Positions 9,136 through 19,215 are shown, counted from the first letter of the stretch. The stretch: 38,253 bases of DNA from an uncultured Alkalilimnicola sp. (GCA_937951875.1 CALGAN010000004.1:1-38253), one strand, 5' to 3'. The notes: a model not told the origin generated them from the letters alone. Program-made: numbers and translations.

Positions 9136-9182
9136 CGCGACCGACGGAGGCCGCTGGTGAGGGGCTGTCGCGGTCGTTTTTT
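9136..9182 (+). terminator. Terminator-like hairpin in the fadB leader (possible attenuator or sRNA end)
   Basis: CGACCG (9138-9143) pairs with CGGTCG (9171-9176), and the pairing extends inward with small bulges. Six T residues follow at 9177-9182. The site lies about 86 bases upstream of the fadB ATG and downstream of the operator-like motifs, so any fadB transcript starting near 9050 would cross it. A smaller stem (AAGCC 9096-9100, GGCTT 9115-9119) precedes it. Confidence 0.5.
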
Positions 9183-9268
9183 CTACGCTGAGGTCGTCGT
9201 TCGATCAGAGTGGCGCGACACCGCGTACATCGGCACCGATAAGTCAGCTGAGTGATGTAGGAGTGAAC

Positions 9269-11353
9269 ATGAGCAGCACCCAGTACCAAGTGCACGGCAG
9301 GGTGGCCGTGATCAGCATGAACAATCCGCCGGTCAACGGCCTCGGCTACGAACTGCGCCGCGGCATCGTCGACGGCATCAAGCAGGCCGAAGCCGACGAC
9401 AACGTCAAGGCCGTGGTCATCATCGGCAATGACAGGGCCTTCTCGGGCGGCGCCGACATCCGCGAGTTCGGCACGCCGAAGGCGACGGCCGAGCCGAACC
9501 TGCTCACGGTCATCAACTACCTCGACACCACCACCAAGCCTGTGATCGCCGCGATCGGCGGCGTGTGCATGGGCGGCGGTCTGGAGCTGGCGCTGGGCTG
9601 TCACTTCCGCATCGCCAAGCCCGACACCCAGGTGGCGCTGCCCGAGGTCAAGCTGGGCCTGCTGCCCGGCGCCGGCGGCACCCAGCGTCTGCCGCGCCTG
9701 ATCGGTCTGGAGCCGGCCCTGAACCTGATCGTCTCCGGCCAGAGCGTACCGGCCGGCATGTTCATGGGCACCAAGCTGTTCGACGAGTTCTCCCAGGGCG
9801 ACCTGCTGCAGGACGCGCTGGCGCTGGCCGAGAAGGTCATCGAGGAGCAGCGCCCGATCAAGCGCGTGCGCGACATGAAGGTCGAGCACGAGCATCCGGA
9901 GGCCTTCTTCCTGTGGGCTCGCACCGGCATCAGCCAGATGGCCAAGAACTTCCCGGCGCCGCTGAAGTGCGTCGACGCGGTCGAGGCCTCGGTGTTCAAG
10001 AGCTTCGAGGAGGGCATGAAGGTCGAGCGCGAGTGCTTCACTCAGCTGATGATGAGCGACGAGTCGCGCGCCCTGCGCCACATCTTCTTCGCCGATCGCG
10101 CCGCCTCCAAGATCCCGGACATCGACGACAGCGTGCCCACCCGTGAGATCAAGAGCGTCGGCATCATCGGCGCCGGCACCATGGGCAGCGGCATCTCCAT
10201 CAACTTCCTCAACGCCGGCATTCCGGTGGTGATCCTGGAGACCAAGCAGGAGGCCCTGGACCGCGGCGTCGCCAACATCCGCAAGGTCTACGAGGATCGC
10301 GTGGCTCGCGGCAAGACCTCGCGCGACAAGGCCGACAAGGCCCTGAGCCTGCTCAAGCCGACGCTGTCCTACGACGACCTCAAGGACGTCGACCTGGTGA
10401 TCGAGGCGGTGTTCGAGGAGATGAGCGTCAAGGAGACCGTGTTCAAGAAGCTGGACGAGGTCTGCAAGCCCGGCGCCATCCTCGCCACCAACACCTCGAC
10501 CCTGGACGTCAACAAGATCGCCAGCTTCACCAGCCGGCCGCAGGACGTCATCGGCCTGCACTTCTTCAGCCCGGCCAACGTCATGAAGCTGCTGGAGGTC
10601 ATCCGCGGCGACAAGACCGGCAAGGACGTGCTGGCCACCGCCATGAAGCTCGCCAAGACCATCAAGAAGACCGCCGTGGTCTCCGGCGTCTGCGACGGCT
10701 TCATCGGCAACCGCATGATCAACGTCTACGCCCGCGAGGCGATGATCCTGGTGAACGAGGGCGCCAGCCCGCAGCAGGTCGACAACGCCATCGAGAAGTT
10801 CGGCTTCGCCATGGGCCCCTTCAAGATGTCCGACCTGGCCGGCGGCGACATCGGCTGGGCCATCCGCAAGCGCAAGTACGCCGAGAACCCGAACTTCCCG
10901 CGCGCCATCATCGCCGATCGGCTGTGCGAGATGGGCCGCTTCGGCCAGAAGACCGGCGCCGGCTACTACCGCTACGAGGGCCGCACCGCGCTGCCCGATC
11001 CGGTGGTGGACGAGGTGATCGAGCAGGCGCGCAAGGAAATGGGCATCACCCCGCGCAAGATCTCCGACGAGGAGATCGTGCAGCGCTGCGTGTTCGCCCT
11101 GGTCAACGAGGGTGCCCGCATCCTCGAGGAAGGCATCGCCCAGCGGGCCTCGGACATCGACCTGGTGTACCTGACCGGCTACGGCTTCCCGATCCACCGC
11201 GGCGGCCCGATGCTGTACGCCGACATGGTCGGTCTCATGAACGTGGTGCGCGCAATGGAGGGCTTCGCCCGCAACCCGCACACCGATTCCGCGTTCTGGC
11301 AGCCGGCGCCGCTGCTGGCCAAGCTGGCCGCCGAAGGCAAGACGTTCAACTAA
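9269..11353 (+). CDS. fadB: Multifunctional beta-oxidation enzyme (enoyl-CoA hydratase / 3-hydroxyacyl-CoA dehydrogenase)
   Basis: A 694-residue two-domain enzyme that hydrates trans-2-enoyl-CoA and oxidises the L-3-hydroxyacyl-CoA with NAD+. The N-terminal crotonase domain has FSGGADIREF and the two active-site Glu residues in GGGLELALG and LPEVKLGLLPGAGGTQ. A linker leads to the dehydrogenase with the NAD motif GAGTMG near residue 300 and the catalytic His in HFFSPANVMKL near 430; a C-terminal dehydrogenase domain ends the chain. It is shorter than E. coli FadB (729) and resembles the peroxisomal-type organisation. I take the ATG at 9269, five bases after AGGAG; an in-frame GTG at 9263 overlaps that site. 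The thiolase follows 45 bp later, forming the fadBA pair. Confidence 0.95.
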   Translation: MSSTQYQVHGRVAVISMNNPPVNGLGYELRRGIVDGIKQAEADDNVKAVVIIGNDRAFSGGADIREFGTPKATAEPNLLTVINYLDTTTKPVIAAIGGVCMGGGLELALGCHFRIAKPDTQVALPEVKLGLLPGAGGTQRLPRLIGLEPALNLIVSGQSVPAGMFMGTKLFDEFSQGDLLQDALALAEKVIEEQRPIKRVRDMKVEHEHPEAFFLWARTGISQMAKNFPAPLKCVDAVEASVFKSFEEGMKVERECFTQLMMSDESRALRHIFFADRAASKIPDIDDSVPTREIKSVGIIGAGTMGSGISINFLNAGIPVVILETKQEALDRGVANIRKVYEDRVARGKTSRDKADKALSLLKPTLSYDDLKDVDLVIEAVFEEMSVKETVFKKLDEVCKPGAILATNTSTLDVNKIASFTSRPQDVIGLHFFSPANVMKLLEVIRGDKTGKDVLATAMKLAKTIKKTAVVSGVCDGFIGNRMINVYAREAMILVNEGASPQQVDNAIEKFGFAMGPFKMSDLAGGDIGWAIRKRKYAENPNFPRAIIADRLCEMGRFGQKTGAGYYRYEGRTALPDPVVDEVIEQARKEMGITPRKISDEEIVQRCVFALVNEGARILEEGIAQRASDIDLVYLTGYGFPIHRGGPMLYADMVGLMNVVRAMEGFARNPHTDSAFWQPAPLLAKLAAEGKTFN

Positions 11354-11398
11354 GGATTCGTGCGGGGCGGTGCGCCGTCCCGACACCAGGAGAGACAC

Positions 11399-12577
11399 AT
11401 GACTGAGGTAGTGATCGTTTCCACCGCCCGTACCGCGCTGGCCAAGTCCTGGCGCGGCGGTTTCAACATGACCCATCCGGCCGTGCTCGGCGCGCACGTG
11501 ATCAAGCACGCCCTGGAGCGCGCCAAGCTCGAAGGCGGCGAGATCGAGGACGTGATCCTGGGCTGCGCCCTGCCGGAAGGCGCGCAGGGCAACGACGTCG
11601 CCCGCATGGCGGCGATGCGCGCCGGCCTGCCGGTGAGCGTGGCGGGCGTCACCGTCAACCGCTTCTGCTCCTCCGGCCTGCAGACCATCGCCCAGGCGGC
11701 GGGCTACATCCAGCAGAACCCGGACGCCATCCTGGTGGCCGGCGGCCTGGAGTCCATCTCCACCGTGCAGGCCAACGTCAACACCAAGTACATCCAGGAA
11801 GAGTGGCTGAAGGAGAACAAGCCCGCGCTGTACTGGAGCATGCTGCAGACCGCGGAGACCGTGGCCAAGCGCTACAACATCTCCAAGGAAGCGCAGGACG
11901 AGTACGGCGTGCGCTCGCAGCAGCGGGCGGCGGCGGCGCAGGCGGCCGGCAAGTTCGACGACGAGATCGTGCCGCTGAAGACCGTCATGGGCGCCACCGA
12001 CAAGGCCACCGGCGCGATGATGACCCGCGAGGTCACCGTCGATAAGGACGAGGGCATCCGCCCCGACACCACGCTCGAGGGCGTGTCCAAGATCCGTCCG
12101 GCGATGCCGGGTGGCGTGATCACCGCCGGCAACGCCAGCCAGTTCTCCGACGGCGCCTCGGTGTGCGTGCTGATGAGCGCCGAGGAAGCGCAGCGCCGCA
12201 ACCTCCAGCCGCTGGGCATCTTCCGCGGCTTCGCGGTGGCCGGCTGCGAGCCGGACGAGATGGGCATCGGCCCGGTGTTCGCGGTGCCCAAGCTGCTCAA
12301 GCGCCACGGTCTGACGGTCGACGACATCGATCTGTGGGAGCTCAACGAGGCGTTCGCGGTGCAGGTGCTGTACTGCCGCGACAAGCTGGGCATCCCCGAC
12401 GATCGGCTCAACGTCAACGGCGGCGCGATCGCCCTGGGGCATCCGTACGGCTGCTCCGGCTCGCGTCTGACTGGTCACGCCCTGATCGAGGGCAAGCGCC
12501 GCAATGCCAAGTACGTGGTCGTGACCATGTGCGTCGGCACCGGCATGGGCGCCGCCGGCCTGTTCGAGGTCGTCTAA
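11399..12577 (+). CDS. fadA: Acetyl-CoA C-acyltransferase (thiolase)
   Basis: A 392-residue thiolase that cleaves 3-ketoacyl-CoA with CoA, the last beta-oxidation step. The nucleophilic Cys is in NRFCSSGLQT at about residue 90. The catalytic His is in GGAIALGHPYGCSGSRL at about 347, and the second Cys in CVGTGMGAAG at about 378, so the active site is complete. AGGAGAG five bases before the ATG at 11399 fixes the start. It is 45 bp downstream of the fadB-type gene and presumably forms a complex or a functional pair with that protein. A perfect stem-loop follows the stop codon and marks a likely operon end. Confidence 0.95.
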   Translation: MTEVVIVSTARTALAKSWRGGFNMTHPAVLGAHVIKHALERAKLEGGEIEDVILGCALPEGAQGNDVARMAAMRAGLPVSVAGVTVNRFCSSGLQTIAQAAGYIQQNPDAILVAGGLESISTVQANVNTKYIQEEWLKENKPALYWSMLQTAETVAKRYNISKEAQDEYGVRSQQRAAAAQAAGKFDDEIVPLKTVMGATDKATGAMMTREVTVDKDEGIRPDTTLEGVSKIRPAMPGGVITAGNASQFSDGASVCVLMSAEEAQRRNLQPLGIFRGFAVAGCEPDEMGIGPVFAVPKLLKRHGLTVDDIDLWELNEAFAVQVLYCRDKLGIPDDRLNVNGGAIALGHPYGCSGSRLTGHALIEGKRRNAKYVVVTMCVGTGMGAAGLFEVV

Positions 12578-12587
12578 GCCCGGCTTT

Positions 12588-12614
12588 GCGGCGCGGGAGG
12601 GAATCCCGCGCCGC
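12588..12614 (+). terminator. Strong stem-loop after the thiolase gene
   Basis: GCGGCGCGGGA (12588-12598) and TCCCGCGCCGC (12604-12614) are perfect 11-bp complements around a GGGAA loop, starting ten bases after the stop codon. No T-run follows, so it may act as a processing or stability hairpin, or a Rho-assisted terminator, rather than a classic intrinsic terminator. Confidence 0.55.
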
Positions 12615-12757
12615 GTATTCCGCGTGCAACGCCGTCGGTTTCGGCCGGCGGCGCACGCGCTCAGGAGGAGCAGGGAACGGCGCCGCCGCGCCCTGAAACT
12701 TCCCCCGGAAAGGGGGAGGGAATAAGAGCAAACCAGCCGCCGGCTGTCCGGCAAGGC

Positions 12758-12770
12758 GTTTAAAACAAAA
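12758..12770. promoter_or_regulatory. Operator-like motif upstream of the acyl-CoA dehydrogenase genes
   Basis: GTTTAAAACAAAA, a near copy of the element at 9084-9096 in front of fadB. It lies about 70 bases before the first acyl-CoA dehydrogenase start. A CCCCC/GGGGG hairpin (12702-12716) lies just upstream. The copy suggests joint control of the two transcription units. Confidence 0.4.
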
Positions 12771-12840
12771 CTGCCTGAACCGAGGCGCGAGCGGCGCGGG
12801 CGGGGGCGTCCATCGTCCACCCTAACAGCGAGCTCACCAA

Positions 12841-14037
<1,197 letters not shown>

Positions 14038-14049
14038 GGGGTTATCGGC

Positions 14050-15195
14050 ATGGACTTCAATCTGAGCGAAGAACAGCAGCAGCTGCAGGACATGCTCCGC
14101 CGTTACGTGGCGAAGGACTACACCTTCGACAAGCGGCGGCAGATCGTGGCCTCGGAGGTCGGCTACAGCCCCGAGGCGTGGAAGACGTTCGCGGAGATGG
14201 GCCTGCTCGGGGTGACCTTCCCCGAGGAGTTCGGCGGCCTGGGCGGTAACGCTTTCGACACCCTGGTGGTGATGGAAGCCTTCGGCCGCGGCCTGGTGGT
14301 CGAGCCTTATCTGGCGACCGTGGTGCTGTGCGGCGGGCTGATCCGCGACGCCGGCAGCCAGGCACAGAAGGAAGCGCTGCTGCCCGCCATCGCCGGTGGC
14401 GAGCTGCTGATGGCGTTCGCCCACTACGAGGTGGATTCGCGCTACGCCCTGAGCAAGGTCGCCACCACCGCCGAGAAGCGCGGGGACGGCTACGTGCTGA
14501 ACGGCGCCAAGAGCGTGGTGCTGCACGGCGAGCAGGCCGGCAAGCTGATCGTCTCGGCCCGCACTAGCGGCGGCGAGCGTGACGCCGACGGCATCTCGCT
14601 GTTCCTGGTCGATGCCGACGCCGCCGGCGTCAGCCGCCGCGGCTACCGGACCCAGGACGAGCAGCGCGCGGCCGAGATCAAGCTCCAGAACGTGCAGGTC
14701 GGCGCCGATGCCCTGATCGGCGAGGAAGGCAAGGCGCTGCCGCTGATCGAGCGCGCCATCGACCTGGGCATCGCCGCGCTCTGCGCCGAGGCGGTCGGGG
14801 CGATGGACGCCGCCAACGAGCAGACCCTGGAGTACCTGAAGACGCGCAAGCAGTTCGGCCAGCCGATCGGCAAGTTCCAGGTGCTGCAGCACCGCATGGC
14901 GGACATGGTGATCGCCGCCGAGCAGGCGCGCTCCATGGCCATCCTGGCGGCCGCCAAGGCGCAGCAGACCGACGACCCGGCCGAGCGCCGCCACAAGGTG
15001 TCGGCGGCCAAGGTCCTGGTCGGCCAGTCGGCGCGGGCGGTGGGGCAGGGCGCGGTACAGCTGCACGGCGGCATGGGCGTCACCGACGAGATGCCGATCA
15101 GCCACTATTTCAAGCGGCTGACCATGATCAACATCCTGTTCGGCGACGCCGATCACCACCTGTCCAAGGTCAGCGACGCGCTGCTGAGCGCCTAG
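14050..15195 (+). CDS. Acyl-CoA dehydrogenase, small partner
   Basis: A 381-residue member of the same family. It begins MDFNLSEEQQQLQDMLRRYV, has FPEEFGGLGG and a C-terminal domain ending QLHGGMGVTDEMPISHYFKR. Compared with the upstream protein, the FAD-pyrophosphate loop region (FAHYEVDSRYALSKV) is divergent and the usual GSD motif is missing, as is common in the non-catalytic partner of heterotetrameric dehydrogenases (PimD type). AAGGGG precedes the ATG by about eight bases. The 12-bp gap and matching family signal one complex; that is inference. A good terminator follows the gene. Confidence 0.88.
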   Translation: MDFNLSEEQQQLQDMLRRYVAKDYTFDKRRQIVASEVGYSPEAWKTFAEMGLLGVTFPEEFGGLGGNAFDTLVVMEAFGRGLVVEPYLATVVLCGGLIRDAGSQAQKEALLPAIAGGELLMAFAHYEVDSRYALSKVATTAEKRGDGYVLNGAKSVVLHGEQAGKLIVSARTSGGERDADGISLFLVDADAAGVSRRGYRTQDEQRAAEIKLQNVQVGADALIGEEGKALPLIERAIDLGIAALCAEAVGAMDAANEQTLEYLKTRKQFGQPIGKFQVLQHRMADMVIAAEQARSMAILAAAKAQQTDDPAERRHKVSAAKVLVGQSARAVGQGAVQLHGGMGVTDEMPISHYFKRLTMINILFGDADHHLSKVSDALLSA

Positions 15196-15202
15196 TGGTT
15201 TC

Positions 15203-15235
15203 GGAAGGGCCGCCTCGCGCGGTCCTTCCGCTTTT
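15203..15235 (+). terminator. Rho-independent terminator after the acyl-CoA dehydrogenase pair
   Basis: GGAAGGGCCGC (15203-15213) pairs with GCGGTCCTTCC (15219-15229), with one G-T wobble and a five-base loop, followed by GCTTTTC. It begins eight bases after the stop codon. Confidence 0.8.
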
Positions 15236-15309
15236 CGGCGGCCGGCGTTCCCTCAGGGGAGCACCGCCGCTTTTCTATGACAACAACTCCTAAGATCCAG
15301 GAGGAACCC

Positions 15310-15762
15310 ATGAACGTACTCGAAGAGAGGCTCCAGCAGCTCAAGGGCAAGGAAGTCGGCGTGTCCGACTGGCTGTTGATCGATCAGGACCGCATCAACC
15401 GCTTCGCCGAGGCCACCGGCGACTTCCAGTGGATCCATGTCGACACCGAGCGCGCCGCGCGCGAGATGCCGGGCGGCAAGACCATCGGCCACGGCTTCCT
15501 CACACTGTCGCTGATCGCCGGTCTGATGCCGCAGGTCGTGTCGCTGCCCGGCGTGGCGTCCAGCCTCAACTACGGTTTGAACCGGGTTCGCTTCCTCAAC
15601 CCGGTGCAGGTCGGCAGTCGGCTGCGGCTGCGGGCGGTGCTGGCCGATTGGCAGAAGAAGGACAATGGTTATCTGGTGACCTGGCAGGCCACTGTCGAGC
15701 TCGAAGGCGCCGAAAAGCCGGCCTGCGTGGCCGAGATGCTGGCGCTGGTGCGTCCCGCCTGA
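15310..15762 (+). CDS. MaoC-like (hot-dog fold) enoyl-CoA hydratase
   Basis: A 150-residue MaoC/NodN-type hydratase. The hydratase-2 signature is present: FAEATGDFQWIHVD with the Asp and His used in catalysis, followed by GGKTIGHGFLTLSL. Such enzymes hydrate 2-enoyl-CoAs to (R)-3-hydroxyacyl-CoA, or act in side-chain degradation and polyhydroxyalkanoate supply. The ATG at 15310 follows AGGAGGAA; an upstream in-frame ATG at 15277 lacks a site. It lies after a terminator, so it may have its own promoter, yet its position suggests use with the acyl-CoA dehydrogenase pair. It duplicates the hydratase step of the fadB-type enzyme with the opposite expected stereochemistry. Confidence 0.9.
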   Translation: MNVLEERLQQLKGKEVGVSDWLLIDQDRINRFAEATGDFQWIHVDTERAAREMPGGKTIGHGFLTLSLIAGLMPQVVSLPGVASSLNYGLNRVRFLNPVQVGSRLRLRAVLADWQKKDNGYLVTWQATVELEGAEKPACVAEMLALVRPA

Positions 15763-16191
15763 AGTCTGATTCGTACTCGGCCGAGGCCGCCCGCGGGCCG
15801 TCTCGGCCGCTGCCGCGCATACCTCGTTTCTCCCGCCCATAGTATCTGGCTCGCCGCGGCCGATCCTGTTGCGCCATGGATGCCGGCGCCATCTCCGCAG
15901 CAAACGATTGCCTTCCGGCGTGCTGCACGGCAGGCTGTATCGTCGATCTTGGGGGGCTATCACGCTCTAGGCCATTCGGTAGCGGCCATTCCGTGCGCCA
16001 GGCCGTGCGATGGACGTTGCAGGTGGCACGCGTGCATGCAAGGATCGTGATTTACGCCCCAAGCCAAACACCGTCACGATTGGGATATCGGGGGATCGTG
16101 CCGGAATGCTGGTATGGGATAGGAACGACAACGGGTTAAGGAGAGGCGAGCCGACAGTCAAAGGGCGGTGGCCCGGCGGCTCAGATGAACA
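15763..16191. other. 429-bp intergenic region before the GGDEF-EAL gene
   Basis: No gene is supported. Near the left end CGGCCGAG (15778-15785) and CTCGGCCG (15802-15809) form a GC-rich stem that could end the maoC transcript. At 16044-16080 ATCGTGA and TCACGAT form a 7-bp repeat with a 23-base spacer. I looked for a cyclic-di-GMP (GEMM) riboswitch because a cyclic-di-GMP gene follows, and did not see one. No clear promoter was identified. Confidence 0.6.
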
Positions 16192-19146
16192 ATGATGTCG
16201 GACGCCAAACATATTGCTTCCGTCCGTCGACTGAGAAGGCTCGACGCTGCCGCGGACGAACCGTGCCAGCGGATCGCCCGCGTCGCCGCGCAATTTTGCG
16301 GTGTCGATGCCGCCGCTATCGTCTTCGCCGATTGCGACGGTTCGTTGGTGCGGGAGCTGGGGGGCGACGCTGGCTGGAGCGGAGCGGCTTACGGCCGCTT
16401 TTACTTCAAGGCGCTGGCGGGCGTGGCCGCCGAGCAGGCGACGGCCATCCTGCCGCTGTGCCGCCAGGTCATCGGCAGCGAGCGACCGCTGGTGATCGAG
16501 GATGGTGGGACGCTGGGCGCCGAGGGCGTGGGGTTCTATGCCGGCTATCCGCTGCGCGCTCCGGAAAGCGGCGGCATCGGGGTGTTGTGCGTGTTCGGCC
16601 GGCGCCCGCTGGAGCTGTCGCAGGCGCTGCGGGAACGGCTGCGCGATCTGGCCAGCGTGGTCGAGGATCTGCTGGCGGCCAACGTCCTGATGCAGACGCA
16701 AAGCGCGCTGTTCGAGGCCAACCCGGACGCCGTATACAGCCTCGACCGCAACGGCCGCTTCACTTCCTGCAACGACGCGGTGCTGCGGCTGAGCGGCTAC
16801 AGGCGCGAGGAGATCATCGGCCGGTCGTTCCTGATGTTGATCCCCCGGGAGGACCAGGCGTTGCTGCAGCAGTATTTCCTGCGCTGCCTGGCCGGCGAGC
16901 CGGTATACCTGCAGGCGCGCTTGCTGGCGCGTGGTGGCGAGGAGCGCTATGGCTCGATCTCGGCCTTCCCGTACACGGTAGACGGCCAGATCCAGGGCGT
17001 GGTCGGCATTACCCGCGACATCACCGCGCAGGTGGCTTCCGAGCGGCGGCTCAAGGAAAGCGAGGAGCGGCTGCGGCTGGCCCTGGCCAACAGCGGGCAG
17101 GGGGTGTGGGAATGGGACATTGCCAGCCGCCGTATCTACCACTCGCCCGAATCCTGCGCTTTGTACGGGTTCCCTCCGCGTGGCTGCTGGGAAACCGCCG
17201 ATCACTGGTCCGATCGGATACACCCGGACGATCGCGCCAAGGTGATGGAGGAAACCCGCCGCCTGTTCCGTGAGCAGGCCGACGATTACGGCGGCGAGAG
17301 CCGGATTCGCTGCGCCGATGGTCAATATCGCTGGATTCGCTTCCACGGCAAGATCGTGGCCCGACGCGAGGATGGCAGCCCGCTGCGGGCCATCGGCGTC
17401 ACCAGCGACATCCACGAACAGAAGCTCGCCGCCCAGGAGCGCCGCCGCCAGGCCGAGCGCATGGCGCTGGCGGTGCAGGCCGGCGGCGTGGGCATCTTCG
17501 AGGCCGATTTGGACAGCGGTATCGTGACCTGCGACGCCCGCATGTACGAGCTGCTGGGGCTGATGCCCGACGGCGCGCCCATGACCCTGGAGCGGATGTA
17601 CGAGGTGCTCTATCCGGGCGACCGGCGCCAGATGCGCGGCCTGCTGCCGGCCTTGCTGGACGGCCGGATTTCCGCGGTGGACGAGGAGCGGCGGGTGGTC
17701 TGGCCGGACGGCAGCATCCATCACTTGCGCATGCTGGGCAAAGTGTTTCGCTTCTCGCCGGACGGGCCGCGGCTGCTGATCGGCACCTGCTGGGACGTCA
17801 CCGAAGCCCGCGCGCTGCAGCAGCAGCTGAGCTACCAGGCGACCCACGACGCGCTGACCGGCCTGTATAACCGTTTCGAGTTCGAGCGGCGGCTGCAGGC
17901 GGTGCAGCGGGGGCAGACCGGCGGTGGCCGGTCGCACGTGTTGTGCTTCATCGACCTGGATCGCTTCAAGATCGTCAACGACACCGCCGGCCACGCCGTC
18001 GGCGACGCGTTGCTCTACGAACTGGGGCAGGCGCTCGCGCGCGAGGTGCGCAGCACCGACGTACTGGCGCGGCTAGGCGGCGACGAGTTCGCGCTGCTGC
18101 TGCTGGACTGCACGGTGGAGCAGGCCGAGCAGATCGCCCACAAGCTCATCGACCGTATCGAGAATCTGAATTTCCGCTGGCGCGGGCGCAGCTACGACAT
18201 CAGCGCCAGCATCGGCATCGCCCGGCTGTCGTCCGACAGCTCGGCCAACGTGGCCGACGTGATGGCGCAGGCCGATGTGGCCTGCTATGCCGCCAAGACC
18301 GGCGGTCGCGGTCGGGTGTCGGTCTATCTGTCGGAGCACAGCGACGCCCAGCAGCACCATCGCGAGCTGATCGTCGCCTCCACCATCCGCGACGCGGTGG
18401 ACACCAGCCGGTTTCGCCTGTTCGCGCAGGAGATCGTCGCCTGCGATCCGGAAGGCGATTGCCGGCGCCACGTCGAGCTGCTGCTGCGGATGGCCGACGA
18501 CAAGGGCGGCGTCATCGCGCCGACGGCTTTCATTCCCGCTGCCGAGCGTTTCGGGCTGATGGCCCAGGTCGACCGCTGGGTGCTGCGCGAAGCGCTGCAA
18601 CAGAAGGCGTCCCGGCTGGCGGCGGTGCCGGGCTTGACCGTTTCCATCAACCTCTCGGCGCAATCGCTCAACGATCCGACTTTCCTGCCATTCATCGAGG
18701 CGCTGCTGATGAACTCGCCGCTGGAGCCGGCGCGGGTCCGGTTCGAGATCACCGAAACGGCCGCTGTCACCCATCTGACCGCCGCCGGGCAGGTGATCGA
18801 GCGGCTGCGCGCCCTGGGCTGCGGCATCGCGCTCGACGACTTCGGCAGCGGCTTGTCGTCGTTCGGTTACTTGAAGCACTTCAAGGTCGATTACGTAAAG
18901 ATCGACGGCGGCTTCGTGCGCGAGCTGCCGAACAGCGCCAGCGACCGCGCCATCGTCCGTTCCATCCAAGCGCTGGCGCGCGAGTTCGGCGCGCGCACCG
19001 TCGCTGAGTACGTTGAGGACGAGACGGTGTTCGCCAGCGTTCGCGAGCTGGGGGTCGATTACGCCCAGGGCTACGTGTTCGGCCGGCCACGGCCGCTGGA
19101 CGAACTGCTGCGCGAGTTTGCCGCCGCTTGCCTGGGCGCCGGCTGA
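16192..19146 (+). CDS. Cyclic-di-GMP turnover protein: GAF-like, three PAS, GGDEF and EAL domains
   Basis: A 984-residue cytosolic signalling protein with no membrane segment. Order by eye: GAF-like sensor (about 1-165), three PAS/PAC repeats (about 165-285, 290-415, 420-545), GGDEF (about 550-715) and EAL (about 730-975). The cyclase motif GGDEF (about 629-633) is intact, with an inhibitory RxxD site (RSTD) five residues before it. The phosphodiesterase domain has ELL in place of EAL, then SINLSAQ, EITET, DDFGSGLSS, VKIDGGF, AEYVED and YAQGYVFGRP, so the main metal and catalytic residues are kept. Both activities are possible. The start is ATG 16192 or 16195; no strong ribosome site helps. 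The ligand of the sensors is unknown. Confidence 0.95.
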   Translation: MMSDAKHIASVRRLRRLDAAADEPCQRIARVAAQFCGVDAAAIVFADCDGSLVRELGGDAGWSGAAYGRFYFKALAGVAAEQATAILPLCRQVIGSERPLVIEDGGTLGAEGVGFYAGYPLRAPESGGIGVLCVFGRRPLELSQALRERLRDLASVVEDLLAANVLMQTQSALFEANPDAVYSLDRNGRFTSCNDAVLRLSGYRREEIIGRSFLMLIPREDQALLQQYFLRCLAGEPVYLQARLLARGGEERYGSISAFPYTVDGQIQGVVGITRDITAQVASERRLKESEERLRLALANSGQGVWEWDIASRRIYHSPESCALYGFPPRGCWETADHWSDRIHPDDRAKVMEETRRLFREQADDYGGESRIRCADGQYRWIRFHGKIVARREDGSPLRAIGVTSDIHEQKLAAQERRRQAERMALAVQAGGVGIFEADLDSGIVTCDARMYELLGLMPDGAPMTLERMYEVLYPGDRRQMRGLLPALLDGRISAVDEERRVVWPDGSIHHLRMLGKVFRFSPDGPRLLIGTCWDVTEARALQQQLSYQATHDALTGLYNRFEFERRLQAVQRGQTGGGRSHVLCFIDLDRFKIVNDTAGHAVGDALLYELGQALAREVRSTDVLARLGGDEFALLLLDCTVEQAEQIAHKLIDRIENLNFRWRGRSYDISASIGIARLSSDSSANVADVMAQADVACYAAKTGGRGRVSVYLSEHSDAQQHHRELIVASTIRDAVDTSRFRLFAQEIVACDPEGDCRRHVELLLRMADDKGGVIAPTAFIPAAERFGLMAQVDRWVLREALQQKASRLAAVPGLTVSINLSAQSLNDPTFLPFIEALLMNSPLEPARVRFEITETAAVTHLTAAGQVIERLRALGCGIALDDFGSGLSSFGYLKHFKVDYVKIDGGFVRELPNSASDRAIVRSIQALAREFGARTVAEYVEDETVFASVRELGVDYAQGYVFGRPRPLDELLREFAAACLGAG

Positions 19147-19152
19147 TTGCCG

Positions 19153-19180
19153 CCCGGCCGCCGCGACGCGGCGGGCCGGG
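19153..19180. terminator. GC-rich hairpin between convergent genes
   Basis: CCCGGCCGCCGCG pairs with CGCGGCGGGCCGGG with one bulged base. It sits between the convergent GGDEF-EAL and hydrolase genes and can serve both strands. No T-run is seen. Confidence 0.5.
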
Positions 19181-19215
19181 GGAGCGCGAGGGGCGGCTCG
19201 CCGCCGCGCGGCCGC

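Noticed and set aside
8363..12820. Very long minus-strand open frame (about 1,485 codons) antisense to fadB and the thiolase
   Set aside because: Only its last 208 codons are a real gene (TetR). The rest is antisense to clear enzymes, is rich in His/Ala/Gly/Val/Asp repeats and has no domain; long open antisense frames are expected in GC-rich genes with strong third-base bias.
15763..16191. A cyclic-di-GMP riboswitch before the GGDEF-EAL gene
   Set aside because: The conserved core and the paired stems of GEMM-I or GEMM-II could not be found by eye.
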